Counted from the stretch's first letter, positions 1 to 9,430 are shown. The stretch: DNA of 64,000 bases from Rhodanobacter spathiphylli B39 (GCF_000264295.1 NZ_AJXT01000048.1:117287-181286), one strand, 5' to 3'. Numbers and translations are program-made. The notes: generated from the letters alone by a model not told the origin.

Positions 1-1301
<1,301 letters not shown>

Positions 1302-1315
1302 GGGCTTTACTCAAA

Positions 1316-1395
1316 GGAACGGGGAACAGGGAACGGGGAACAGGGGACAGCGGTCGGCGGTTTGCCGTTCCTCGTTCCCTGTTCCCCGTTCCCGC
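1316..1395. repeat. Inverted repeat built from ggaac/gttcc units, copy 1
   Basis: A purine-rich arm made of repeated ggaacgggg and aacaggg units (about 1316-1352) is followed by a complementary pyrimidine-rich arm (about 1367-1395), so the stretch can form a long imperfect hairpin between hslV and hslU. A related element with the same units and polarity lies at 52619-52684, downstream of hemC. This is a dispersed intergenic repeat rather than a gene. Its effect on hslU expression is unknown. Confidence 0.7.
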
Positions 1396-1396
1396 C

Positions 1397-1933
1397 TCAA
1401 AGCTCTTCGATACTGACGTTGTGGTTGGTATAGATGCAGATGTCGCCGGCGATCTTCAGCGCCTTCTCGACGATGGTGCGGGCATCCAGTTCGGTGTTTT
1501 CCAGCAGGGCCATCGCCGCGGACTGGGCGAATGGGCCACCCGAGCCGATCGCGATCAGGCCGTGTTCGGGTTCGACCACGTCGCCGTTGCCGGAGATCAG
1601 CAGCGAGGTTTCCCTGTCGGCCACCGCGAGCATCGCCTCGAGCTTGCCGAAGCGGCGGTCGGTGCGCCATTCCTTGGCCATCTCCACCGCGGCGCGGGTG
1701 AGGTTGTTGTTGTGCTTTTCCAGTTTCTGTTCGAACAGCTCGAACAGGGTGAACGCATCGGCCGTCGCGCCGGCGAAACCGGCCACCACCTCGCCGGCTT
1801 TGCCGAGCCGGCGCACCTTGCGCGCGTTGCCCTTCATCACCGTGTTGCCAAGGGTGACCTGGCCATCGCTGCCGATCACGACGCGGCCGTCGCGGCGCAC
1901 GCAGACGATGGTAGTGGCGTGAAACGATTCCAT
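1397..1933 (-). CDS. hslV: HslV, peptidase subunit of the HslUV protease
   Basis: Proteasome-like threonine peptidase that assembles as two hexameric rings capped by HslU. 178 residues from the ATG at 1933. The conserved core starts at residues 7-8 (TTIVCVRR), so the first residues (MESFHA) must be removed to expose the catalytic threonine; a short pre-sequence of this kind is familiar in xanthomonad HslV. The motif [15 protein letters not shown] and the C-terminal GDICIYTNH are typical. An in-frame codon further upstream (1993) would put the start within the promoter region and is not used here. Confidence 0.97.
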   Translation of the reverse strand: MESFHATTIVCVRRDGRVVIGSDGQVTLGNTVMKGNARKVRRLGKAGEVVAGFAGATADAFTLFELFEQKLEKHNNNLTRAAVEMAKEWRTDRRFGKLEAMLAVADRETSLLISGNGDVVEPEHGLIAIGSGGPFAQSAAMALLENTELDARTIVEKALKIAGDICIYTNHNVSIEEL

Positions 1934-1967
1934 GGGTGCTCCGCAAGAGGATGTCTGAGCGGATGAG

Positions 1968-1994
1968 ATGGGGCCATGGCCGGGATGCTTCAAT
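1968..1994 (-). promoter_or_regulatory. Candidate sigma-32 (heat-shock) promoter of hslVU
   Basis: On the minus strand ATTGAA (1989-1994) and CCCCAT (1968-1973) are separated by 15 bp. They match the RpoH consensus CTTGAA and CCCCAT at five of six and six of six positions, with an allowed spacing. The site lies 34 bp before the hslV ATG. HslUV is a classic heat-shock operon, so position and function agree. No start-site data are available. Confidence 0.7.
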
Positions 1995-2006
1995 GTCGGT
2001 GGTCAA

Positions 2007-2036
2007 GCTCCCTCCCCTGCATGCAGGGGAGGGAGC
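2007..2036. terminator. Perfect 30-bp palindrome after xerC
   Basis: gctccctcccctgca is followed directly by its exact reverse complement, giving a 15+15 palindrome 5 bp beyond the xerC stop codon and just upstream of the hslV promoter. It could stop transcription from the dapF-xerC operon before hslVU, but it has no T-run on either side. The ctccctccc core resembles the repeats at 17.8 and 49.5 kb. Confidence 0.45.
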
Positions 2037-2041
2037 ACAGC

Positions 2042-2929
2042 TTACGGTTTGCGTTTGGCTCGTGGATGCGCGGCGTCGTAGACCCTGGCCAGATGCTGGA
2101 AATCCAGATGGGTGTAGATCTGGGTGGTGGCGATGTCGGCGTGGCCGAGCAGTTCCTGCACGGCGCGCAGGTCGCCGGAGGATTCCAGCATGTGGCTGGC
2201 GAAGGTGTGACGCAGCAGGTGCGGATGGATGTGTTTCGGGATGCCCTGTTGCAGCGCCAGCTTGTTCATGCGCAGCTGGATCGTGCGGGGATTGATCGGC
2301 GCGCCGCCGCGGCCGCGGAACACCGGGCCGTCGGCCGGCATGCCCTGCTCCGCACCGAGCGCGCGCAGCGCCGTCACGGCGTGACGGCCGACCGGCACGA
2401 TGCGGGTCTTGCCGCCCTTGCCCAGCACGCGCACCTCGCCATCGTCGAGGTTGAGGTCGAGCCAGCGCAGGCCGACCAGTTCGGACAGGCGCAGGCCGCT
2501 GGAATAGAACAGTTCCAGCATCGCGCGGTCGCGCACGGCGAGCTGGCCGCCGCTGTCGGTTTCGACCAGGGCGGTGGCCTCGTCGACGTCGAGCACCTGG
2601 GGCAGCTTGCGGCGCACCTTGGGGCCGCGCACGCCGAGCAGCGGATCGTTCGCCAGCTGGCCTTCGCGGGTGAGCTGGCGAAACAGGCTGCGGCAGGACG
2701 ACAGCAGGCGTTGCAGGCTCTTCGGTGCCAGCCCGTCGCGATGCTCGCCGGCGATGAAGGTGCGCATCCGGTTCGCGTCCAGCGCATCGAACGACGCCAT
2801 CCGTTGCTCCTGCATGAAGCGCAGCAGCTTGGCCAGGTCGCGCCGGTAGCCGGCGATCGTGTGCGGCGAAGCGTGGCGTTCTTCGGCGAGGCGGCCGAGC
2901 CAGCGTTCGACCTGTTGTTCGGGCGTCAT
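2042..2929 (-). CDS. xerC: Tyrosine recombinase XerC
   Basis: Site-specific recombinase that, with XerD, resolves chromosome dimers at dif. 295 residues. An N-terminal SAM-like DNA-binding domain (about 1-90) precedes the catalytic domain. The full catalytic set is visible: R147 in SGLRLSEL, K171 in GKGGK, H237 and R240 in HLLRHTFASH, H263 in LLGHAD, and the nucleophile Y272 in TQIYTH. It starts 7 bp after the DUF484 stop codon. The pairing of DUF484 with xerC downstream of dapF is a standard gammaproteobacterial arrangement and separates this gene from phage or integron integrases. Confidence 0.96.
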   Translation of the reverse strand: MTPEQQVERWLGRLAEERHASPHTIAGYRRDLAKLLRFMQEQRMASFDALDANRMRTFIAGEHRDGLAPKSLQRLLSSCRSLFRQLTREGQLANDPLLGVRGPKVRRKLPQVLDVDEATALVETDSGGQLAVRDRAMLELFYSSGLRLSELVGLRWLDLNLDDGEVRVLGKGGKTRIVPVGRHAVTALRALGAEQGMPADGPVFRGRGGAPINPRTIQLRMNKLALQQGIPKHIHPHLLRHTFASHMLESSGDLRAVQELLGHADIATTQIYTHLDFQHLARVYDAAHPRAKRKP

Positions 2930-2936
2930 CGCCGGC

Positions 2937-3623
2937 TCAGGAGATGTCCCGTGAGCGCGCCAGCGCCGCGGTGATGGTGGCCGAGATCATCTTCAGGAAC
3001 AGCGTGCCCATGCCCGGCTGGAAGCGGTCCGGGTCGGCGCTGCCGATGGCCAGGATGCCGCAGTCGCCGAGCCGCATCATCGCCACCGAATGGATCTGCG
3101 GGGCATCGACGCCGAACAGGCGCACGAGTTTTTCGCTCGCCAGCCGTCCGGACACGGGTTCGTTCTTGTGCAGGAACTCGCTGAATTCCGGCAGTGCGCT
3201 GGCGCCTTCGGGAATCTGCTGCATCCAGTCGGTGCGCGGCAGCTGCGGCTCGTCGCCGAACAGCAGCAGGCGTACCTGCTCGGTGTGGAAATCCGCGGAC
3301 AGCCTGGCGATGACCGTGCGCACGGTGACCTCCATGGTGTTCGCCCGCAGCAGGGCCACGGTCAGCGCATGGACACGCTCCATCAGCTTTTCGTTCTCGG
3401 CGGCGATGGCGACCAGCTCGGCCAGCTGGCGTTCCAGTTCCGCGTTCTTGTCGCGCAGGCTCTGCAGCTGATAGACCGCCAGCGAGGCCACCGCGCCCTC
3501 GGGGCGCGGCATGGTCAGCTTGGCCGCCAGCTCGGGATACTCGCTGAGAAACTCCGGATGGCGCTTCAGGTAAGCGGCGACCACCCGGGCCTGGGTGGCA
3601 TCGTCGAGCAGGGTTGCGGTCAT
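2937..3623 (-). CDS. DUF484 family protein
   Basis: Conserved protein of unknown function, 228 residues. The N-terminal third is helical (LRDKNAELERQLAELVAIAAENEKL, split here only for description, forms a likely coiled coil around residues 50-75). The rest resembles a GAF-like sensor fold. It lies between dapF and xerC on the same strand, which is its usual position in gammaproteobacteria, and it is translated immediately before xerC (7-bp gap). A role connected with XerC is suggested only by this conserved order. Confidence 0.85.
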   Translation of the reverse strand: MTATLLDDATQARVVAAYLKRHPEFLSEYPELAAKLTMPRPEGAVASLAVYQLQSLRDKNAELERQLAELVAIAAENEKLMERVHALTVALLRANTMEVTVRTVIARLSADFHTEQVRLLLFGDEPQLPRTDWMQQIPEGASALPEFSEFLHKNEPVSGRLASEKLVRLFGVDAPQIHSVAMMRLGDCGILAIGSADPDRFQPGMGTLFLKMISATITAALARSRDIS

Positions 3624-3705
3624 GCGCGGAGTTCCTCGAACCGTTCCGGGGCACGCGCAGGATGCGTGCCGCCTGGCGCGAGTGTGCGATGGACCGGGGC
3701 GCGCT

Positions 3706-4566
3706 TCAACCGCCCCGGTCGCCGTCGACCGCGGGAACCGGCCATTCGCCCTCGAACACGAAGGCGGCCGGACCGGTCATCCACAGCGGATGGCCGGGGC
3801 CGGCCCAATCGATCCGCAACTTGCCGCCGGGCAGTTCGACGCTCACCGAGTCGCCCACCTCGCCGCGCTGGTGCAGCACCGCCATCGCGGCACAGGCGCC
3901 GGTGCCGCAGGCGCGCGTCCAGCCGGCGCCGCGTTCGTGCACGCGCAGACGCAACTGCGTGCGGTCCAGCTGCAGGACGAAGCCGGCGTTGGCGCCTTCG
4001 GCAAACCGCGGATGGCTGGTCAGCAGCGGACCGAGCTGCTCCAGCGCCGGGTCGGCCAGATCGGCCACGCTCACCACCGCGTGGGGATTGCCCATCGAGA
4101 CGGCGCCGAACTCGACGCTTCGATCACCCGCGAGGATCTCGTAGCGATCCACCCTCGCCTCGGCCGACAGCGGAATGCGCGCGGGTTCGAACATGGGTTC
4201 GCCCATGTCCACGGTCACCTCGTGGGCGTCCAGCAGGCGTACCGTCACGGGCCCCGAAGGACTTTCGATCATCACCTGCTCGCCCAGCGCCAGCGCGCCG
4301 GCGCGATGCAGCCACGCCGCCACGCAACGCACGCCGTTGCCGCACTGGCCCGACGGCGAACCATCGGCATTCCAGATGCCGTAGTAGAACGCGCAGGACG
4401 GATCGCGCGCGGGCTCGACGCTCAGCAACTGGTCGAAACCGACGCCGACATGGCGATCGCCCAGCGCACGGATCTGTTCCGGGTTCAGCGGAAAAGGATG
4501 CTGCCGGCAATCCAGCACGACGAAGTCGTTGCCGATGCCGTGCATCTTGGAGAAGCGCAGCTGCAT
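3706..4566 (-). CDS. dapF: Diaminopimelate epimerase
   Basis: Converts LL- to meso-diaminopimelate for lysine and peptidoglycan synthesis. 286 residues from the ATG at 4566, giving the usual N-terminus MQLRFSKMHGIGNDF. The two catalytic cysteines are in SGQCGNGVRC and in ACGTGACA, the two-base mechanism of the family. Longer in-frame translation upstream is arginine/proline-rich and overlaps lptM, so it is rejected. lptM ends 13 bp upstream, DUF484 begins 82 bp downstream. Confidence 0.97.
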   Translation of the reverse strand: MQLRFSKMHGIGNDFVVLDCRQHPFPLNPEQIRALGDRHVGVGFDQLLSVEPARDPSCAFYYGIWNADGSPSGQCGNGVRCVAAWLHRAGALALGEQVMIESPSGPVTVRLLDAHEVTVDMGEPMFEPARIPLSAEARVDRYEILAGDRSVEFGAVSMGNPHAVVSVADLADPALEQLGPLLTSHPRFAEGANAGFVLQLDRTQLRLRVHERGAGWTRACGTGACAAMAVLHQRGEVGDSVSVELPGGKLRIDWAGPGHPLWMTGPAAFVFEGEWPVPAVDGDRGG

Positions 4567-4579
4567 CGGGTCGTGCCGC

Positions 4580-4735
4580 TCAGCGTGGCTGGCTGGCCGG
4601 TGCAACCGTCGCCGGCGCCGTCGCGGTGGAAGCGGTGGCGGGATGGCTGGGCAGCACCAGCGGGCCCTTGTTGCCACAGCCGGCAAGCAGGACGAGGGCG
4701 AGGCAGCAGGCCAGCAGCGAAAGGGTACGGGACAT
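4580..4735 (-). CDS. lptM: LptM (YifL)-type small lipoprotein
   Basis: 51-residue lipoprotein: signal peptide MSRTLSLLACCLALVLLAGC with the lipobox LAGC, followed by the family signature GNKGPLVLP. LptM helps mature the LptD-LptE lipopolysaccharide translocon in enterobacteria. Everything after the signature is low-complexity Ala/Thr/Pro. Location directly before dapF is the conserved position. The start is fixed by the signal peptide; the reading frame extends further upstream but into the divergent gene. Confidence 0.85.
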   Translation of the reverse strand: MSRTLSLLACCLALVLLAGCGNKGPLVLPSHPATASTATAPATVAPASQPR

Positions 4736-4847
4736 GGCGGGATTTCCTGTGGATTCGCGCAGTATAGCGAGGCCGGGCACCCCGCTCAGCGGGCGCCGGT
4801 TATCATGCCGACGCAGGTCGCCGGCCGCGGCGACGAGGATTAAGACG

Positions 4848-5537
4848 ATGGACTGGGCCACCCTGCTGCGCTTGCCGACGACCCTGCTGCTGGTGCTGGC
4901 TGCCGTGCTTGCACTGGCCACCCTGGTGCAACTGGTGGCCGTGCGTCAGCGCCTGCAAGGCGGTCGTCGACTGGCGGCCAGCTGGCGTGCGCTGCTCTGC
5001 CTGACCTGCCTCGCCCTGACCCTGCTGCTGGCCGGCGCCGGCTATGCCTTGCGCGGCTACCGCCTGTTGGGCGAAGAGGCGCCGGTGGTGGAGATCGACG
5101 CGCGGATACTGTCGCCGCAGCGCTGGGACGTCACCCTCAACTGGCCGGATGGAAGTACGCGCCAGGTGCAACTGGCGGGAGACCAGTGGCGCATCGAGGC
5201 CGTGGTGCTGAAATGGAAACTGCCGGCGCTGCTGGCCGGTGTGCCGCCGCTGTACCGGATCGACCGCCTGTCCGGCCGCTATGACGATGCGGCGCAGGAA
5301 ATGAACGCGCCGCGCACGGTGATCGACTTCAGCGAGAACGGCCGCTTCGACCTGCTCGACCTCAAGAAGCAGTATCCGCGCTGGCTGCCCGAGGTGGACA
5401 CGGTCTACGGCAGTGGCGCGTTCCTGCCGCTGGTCGACCAGGGCCACTACACGGTGAGCCTGATGCGCACCGGCGCGCTGGTGGCGCGGCCGGACGAGGC
5501 GACCGAGCGGCGCATCGGGCAGCCGCTGGGTGGCTGA
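4848..5537 (+). CDS. Membrane protein of unknown function with two N-terminal helices
   Basis: 229 residues from the ATG at 4848, preceded by gaggat at 4835-4840. Two hydrophobic segments (about residues 9-29 and 48-68) are followed by a soluble domain of about 160 residues, presumably periplasmic, with no motif I recognise. Similar proteins in Xanthomonas are called transporters or multidrug proteins in databases, but nothing here supports transport. It is divergent from lptM and converges on the GNAT gene at 5550. Confidence 0.7.
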   Translation: MDWATLLRLPTTLLLVLAAVLALATLVQLVAVRQRLQGGRRLAASWRALLCLTCLALTLLLAGAGYALRGYRLLGEEAPVVEIDARILSPQRWDVTLNWPDGSTRQVQLAGDQWRIEAVVLKWKLPALLAGVPPLYRIDRLSGRYDDAAQEMNAPRTVIDFSENGRFDLLDLKKQYPRWLPEVDTVYGSGAFLPLVDQGHYTVSLMRTGALVARPDEATERRIGQPLGG

Positions 5538-5549
5538 ACGGACCGGCGC

Positions 5550-6083
5550 TCAGTCCAGCGACTTTTCATAACGCCACGCGTCCGCGCCGTCCTGGTAGTA
5601 GCGCTCGTAGCGGCCGATGCGCTGGAACCCCGCGCGCTCGTACAAGCCGATCGCAGCGGCGTTGTCGGTGCGTACTTCCAGTCGCAGCGCGCGGCAGCCG
5701 CGATGCCGACAGGCATTCACCACCGCTTCGAGCAAGGCTGCACCGACACCCTGGCCACGTGCCTCGGGCCGGGTCGCCAGCGAATAGAGCCGACCCACGC
5801 CACTGCGCTTGCGGAAAAACAGCACGGCGCTGCCCAGCAACGGCCGAGGGTGGCCGGTGGCGACCAGGATCATCGCGGTATCGCTGTCCAGGTGGCGGCG
5901 ATACTGCGCGCGGCTGAGTCGGTCGCTGCTGAAGCTGCGCTGTTCCAGGGCGACCAGCTCGTCCAGGTCGGACGAGGCAGCTCGGCGCACGCGCGCGCCG
6001 GCGGGAACGGGCGGCACATCGGCGGATTCCGCCACGACGCGGCGCGCGGAGTCGGGTGAGGCTAGGGGCGTTTGAGTCGGCAC
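5550..6083 (-). CDS. GNAT acetyltransferase, RimI-like
   Basis: 177 residues: about 30 poorly ordered residues, then one GNAT domain. The acetyl-CoA loop is visible as RPEARGQGVGAALLEAVV (about 107-124), and LYERAGFQRIGRYERYY is the usual C-terminal motif. It resembles N-terminal or side-chain amine acetyltransferases. It is divergent from the RimK-like ATP-grasp gene, with 179 bp between the starts. GNAT genes accompany this RimK-like subfamily elsewhere, so the two may act on the same peptide or amino acid. Substrate unknown. Confidence 0.8.
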   Translation of the reverse strand: MPTQTPLASPDSARRVVAESADVPPVPAGARVRRAASSDLDELVALEQRSFSSDRLSRAQYRRHLDSDTAMILVATGHPRPLLGSAVLFFRKRSGVGRLYSLATRPEARGQGVGAALLEAVVNACRHRGCRALRLEVRTDNAAAIGLYERAGFQRIGRYERYYQDGADAWRYEKSLD

Positions 6084-6262
6084 GCGCGGACTCTAGCAGC
6101 CGGCGGGCCGGAAGGTGCGCATCGCAGTGCCTTCGTGCCGTTTAGTCACGCTTCAGCGCCTGCCCTTGTGCAGCGTGGTTGCTGTGCCAAACTGCGCGAC
6201 TTGCACGTACCGCCCTGCCCACGCAGGCCTGTCCGCCGTCGCCGCATCGCCTGAGTGGTGTC

Positions 6263-7750
6263 ATGACCCGTCTGGTCATCGTTGTCGAAAAAGCCTCCGA
6301 CTGGGGCTCGTACTATCCGTCCGTCGATGTCATGAGCGCGATGGACTACCTGCGCAAGCCGGTCGGCGGCGACGACGAGCGCACCCACGTGATCAACCTG
6401 TGCCGCAGTTACAAATATCTGGGCACCGGCTACTACGTGTCGCTGCTGGCCGAGGCGCGCGGGCACAAGGTGATGCCGTCGGTGCGCACGGTGAACGACC
6501 TGCGCCGGCGCTCGCTGTACGGCCTGGACATCGACGACCTAAACCAGAAGCTCACCCACTTCCTGCCTGCCGGCGGGCGCGACACCACCGATTTCGGCAT
6601 CCTGGTCTACTTCGGCGAGACCGCCTACCCGGCGCTGCAGGACCTGGCCCGGCAGGTGTTCGAAATGTTCCCCTGCCCGTTGCTGCGCATCGAGTTCGAG
6701 CGCGACCGCGTGTGGCAGGTCAGCTCGATCAAGCCGGTCGGCCTGCACACGCTGGACGACGCCCAGGAAGACGCCTTCGCCGAGGAGCTCGATCGCTTCT
6801 CGCGCAAGTTGTGGCGCAAGCCGCGTGCGCGCCGGCAGTTCCGCTACGACCTCGCGATGCTGGTCGATCCGAAGGAAAAGATGCCGCCGTCGAACAAGAA
6901 GGCGTTGAAGGCCTTCATCGACGCGGGCAAGGAACTCGGCATCGAGGTCGACCCGATCGGCAAGAACGACTACCAGCGGCTGGCCGAATATGACGGTCTG
7001 TTCATCCGCGAGACCACCGCCTCGGACAACCACACCTACCGCTTCGCCCATCGCGCGGAGAAGGAAGGCATGGTGGTGATCGACGACCCCAGCTCGATCC
7101 TGCGCTGTACCAACAAGATCTACCTCAACGACCTGATGGTCTCGCGCAAGCTCGCTGTCCCTCGTACGGAAATTCTCTACCGCGACGACAGCAAGGGCAT
7201 GAAGGAAGTCGTCGCCAAGCTGGGCTTCCCGCTGGTGCTGAAGATCCCGGACGGTTCGTTCTCGCGGGGCGTGGTCAAGGTCGAGGACGAGGCGGCGCTG
7301 GCCGCCGCGGCCAGCGGCCTGTTCCAGCACAGCGCGCTGCTGCTGGCGCAGGAATACGTCTACACCGAATTCGACTGGCGCATCGGCGTGCTCAACCGCG
7401 AGCCGCTGTACGCCTGCAAGTACTACATGTCGCGCGGCCACTGGCAGATCTACAACCACGGCGCCAAGGGCACCGCGAAGTCCGGCGGCTTCGAGACGAT
7501 TGCGGTGAAGGACGCGCCGGCCGAGGTGGTCAAGCTGGCGCTGAAGGCGACCCAGCCGATCGGCGATGGCCTCTACGGCGTCGACCTGAAGCAGGTCGGC
7601 AGCAAGCCTGTGGTGATCGAGGTCAACGACAATCCGTCGATCGATGCCGGCGTCGAGGACGCCCATCTCGGCGACGAGTTGTACTCGCGCATCATGCAGG
7701 AGTTCCTGCGCCGGATGGAGCGCAAGCGCCAGGGCGGCAGCGCGCGCTGA
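6263..7750 (+). CDS. RimK-like ATP-grasp ligase with RLAN N-terminal domain
   Basis: 495 residues from ATG 6263 (MTRLVIVVEKASDW). The N-terminal ~170 residues match the RimK-like ATP-grasp N-terminal domain, including INLCRSYKYLGTGYYVSLLAEARGHK. The C-terminal half is an ATP-grasp fold: KLGFPLVLKIPDGSFSRGV binds nucleotide and VVIEVNDNPSIDAGVED carries the metal ligands. Such enzymes form carboxylate-amine bonds; RimK itself adds glutamates to ribosomal protein S6. Here the substrate is unknown. Its TGA stop codon is the first part of the 160-bp repeat at 7744. Confidence 0.85.
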   Translation: MTRLVIVVEKASDWGSYYPSVDVMSAMDYLRKPVGGDDERTHVINLCRSYKYLGTGYYVSLLAEARGHKVMPSVRTVNDLRRRSLYGLDIDDLNQKLTHFLPAGGRDTTDFGILVYFGETAYPALQDLARQVFEMFPCPLLRIEFERDRVWQVSSIKPVGLHTLDDAQEDAFAEELDRFSRKLWRKPRARRQFRYDLAMLVDPKEKMPPSNKKALKAFIDAGKELGIEVDPIGKNDYQRLAEYDGLFIRETTASDNHTYRFAHRAEKEGMVVIDDPSSILRCTNKIYLNDLMVSRKLAVPRTEILYRDDSKGMKEVVAKLGFPLVLKIPDGSFSRGVVKVEDEAALAAAASGLFQHSALLLAQEYVYTEFDWRIGVLNREPLYACKYYMSRGHWQIYNHGAKGTAKSGGFETIAVKDAPAEVVKLALKATQPIGDGLYGVDLKQVGSKPVVIEVNDNPSIDAGVEDAHLGDELYSRIMQEFLRRMERKRQGGSAR

Positions 7751-7903
7751 GAGGTTGTGAGTTTTCAACCTCTCAGGTCGGCCATGGATGACCGAGCATG
7801 AAGCAGTCATGCAAGTGACTGTTTCATGTGAGCGAGTCCGGGCGTGTACCGGACTCGCGATAGAAGGAAACCACAGGAAGTGGCTTTCTTCACAGGCGCT
7901 GAG
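7744..7903 (+). repeat. 160-bp multi-hairpin repeat, copy A
   Basis: Starts and ends with gcgctgag; the first octamer contains the stop codon of the RimK-like gene. Five consecutive hairpins can form: stem gagaggttg/caacctctc (7749-7757 with 7766-7774), a tcggcca/tgaccga stem, a gaagcagtca/tgactgtttc stem, a perfect 10-bp stem gcgagtccgg/ccggactcgc, and a 12-bp stem around ccacaggaagtgg. Copy B at 46404-46562 has the same layout directly after another gene's stop codon, and its differences preserve pairing. It may be a mobile hairpin element, a terminator or processing site, or a small RNA. Confidence 0.85.
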
Positions 7904-8008
7904 CGCAGGACGATCGTCTCGTGCAGAGGGCGGGTCGGGGCCGATGGCGCCTCGACGGTTCCCGCGATGTCCCGTGCGCAACGGGCGGGTTCAGGCAGAC
8001 GCCCTTCG

Positions 8009-8431
8009 TCAGCGGGGCGACGCTGACGCGATTTCCTTCCTGGTGAGATTGCAACGCAGCGTGTCGTCGCTGCCGTCGTCGTAATCCTGGCGCGAACGGT
8101 AGCCCGTGGCATTCCAGTATTCCGGATGTTCGGCATCCCGCTCCAGCGAAATCACCGCGAAGGCGCAGGCGGAACCCGGCTTCAACAGGAAGACCCTGCG
8201 CGTCGCGCCGCCAACGGCGGGCTGGTCGAGCACTTCGTAGGCTGTTCTTGCACAGCTCGCAAACGGGGTGTGCCACGCGATGATCCTGGCCTGCACCAAC
8301 AGGACGCCCCGACATTGCCGGCCGCTTCCCTCGAACTGGCCAGTCAGCATGGCATCGCCCGCGTTGGCGCAACCGACCAGCAGGATCAGGCCCGCCAGCA
8401 CGGCCATCCTGCGTCGGATCACGGCCGGCAT
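8009..8431 (-). CDS. Hypothetical lipoprotein
   Basis: 140 residues. The N-terminus RRRMAVLAGLILLVGCANAG is a signal peptide with lipobox LVGC, so the mature protein begins at Cys21. Four further cysteines in the mature part could form two disulfides. No domain recognised. Its ATG overlaps the end of the LysM reading frame by 13 nt, so the two are translationally coupled. A small lipoprotein coupled to a peptidoglycan-binding protein could be an immunity or accessory protein, but this is inference from context. A second start at 8407 is possible. Confidence 0.65.
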   Translation of the reverse strand: MPAVIRRRMAVLAGLILLVGCANAGDAMLTGQFEGSGRQCRGVLLVQARIIAWHTPFASCARTAYEVLDQPAVGGATRRVFLLKPGSACAFAVISLERDAEHPEYWNATGYRSRQDYDDGSDDTLRCNLTRKEIASASPR

Positions 8432-9058
8432 GGCGGCACGTTGCCCTGCTGGATGACCGACAGGGCGAAATCCAGCTTTTTCGCGCAGGCCGCGTCGTCA
8501 TACATGGCGACGTTTGCCGTGGTGGCAGCCCGCCATCCCGCGACCGTCTGGCGGGGCCTTTTGATATTTCAGAACCTGGCCTGGGTGCAGCCCACGCACC
8601 CCGGGGTTCCATGCCTGCATGACCGCAACCGTGCTTCCGTGCGCATGCGCCAGCTTGTCGAAGCTGTCGCCAGCCTTCACGGTCAGCTGGTGGATCGTGT
8701 TGTCCTTGTCGAGCACGTCCTTCACCTCGAACCCTGCGAGTTTGAGCAGCAGATAACCCACGCCTGCGCGAATGTTGTAAAGCGGCGTCGTGCGCACGGC
8801 CTTCCTGGTCAGCGGCTGCTTCCAGGCCGGAAGAATCAGGCGTGACGCCGGCGCTCCCGACAGCAACTGATCCGGCCCTGGATCATTGCACCCGGGCGCC
8901 GAGCCGGTGCCGGATACCGGCCACGTCGGGCCGTCCTGCGACGTTGAACGCCAACGTCGAGGGTGGCGCTGGAGCTGCTGCGGGAATACTGAAAAGTCGT
9001 AGGCAGATATCGACTCGCCGGCTGCCCTGCAAGGAACCGGCCGGACAATCCGCCGGGG
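8419..9058 (-). pseudogene. LysM-domain gene broken by a frameshift, without a clear start
   Basis: Reading from about 9058, one frame encodes a sensible chain (AYDFSVFPQQLQRHPRRW, TWPVSGTGSAPGCNDPG, then VGYLLLKLAGFEV) followed by a LysM domain, QLTVKAGDSFDKLAHAHG through LHPGQVLKYQKA. At the GGGG run 8553-8556 (CCCC on the coding strand) the frame is lost. Removing one base restores it: GWRAATTANVAMYDD through GNVPPCRP, stopping at 8419 inside the lipoprotein gene. No ATG or GTG with a ribosome site is seen upstream of the conserved part. Either a decayed gene or a sequencing error at a homopolymer. Confidence 0.65.
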
Positions 9059-9310
9059 TCACATGGCGCGGCGGATCGCGCGTCGCTGCGGTCGGCACAA
9101 CGCCAGCACCTGCCGCGGCAGCGTCGGCTCCAGCACCAGCACCACGATCATTGGCGCGCCGCACAGCCAGAACGCCGGCGTCCAGCCGAGCAGCTCCGTA
9201 TGAGCTGGCACCAGCATGCTCAGAAGCAACAGGGTTCCGCCCAGCAACCAGAGCACGGCGGCGCCGAGCAGGCGCAGGTGGCGCGGCGAGGGCAGGACGG
9301 GCATGCGCAT
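9059..9310 (-). CDS. Small inner-membrane protein
   Basis: 83 residues from the ATG at 9310, chosen because gaggagag lies 7-8 nt upstream on the coding strand. Two hydrophobic helices (about residues 13-36 and 48-63) joined by a short loop, then a basic C-terminus. The reading frame continues upstream across the aroE start, which makes the longer form unlikely. No family recognised; divergent from aroE. Confidence 0.6.
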   Translation of the reverse strand: MRMPVLPSPRHLRLLGAAVLWLLGGTLLLLSMLVPAHTELLGWTPAFWLCGAPMIVVLVLEPTLPRQVLALCRPQRRAIRRAM

Positions 9311-9430
9311 GGGAGCTCTCCTCGGACAGGTTGTCCGCAAGTTGCCGGACCGCCATCTCATCACCTGCGACTTCGCTTCCCCAAAAATCCGGCTTGTAGA
9401 ATAGTGGCCAGACATCCTGCGGGGAATCGC

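Noticed and set aside
7826..7836. tgtttcatgtgag as a parS site
   Set aside because: It resembles half of the parS palindrome but is part of a repeat hairpin, and the other half does not match.
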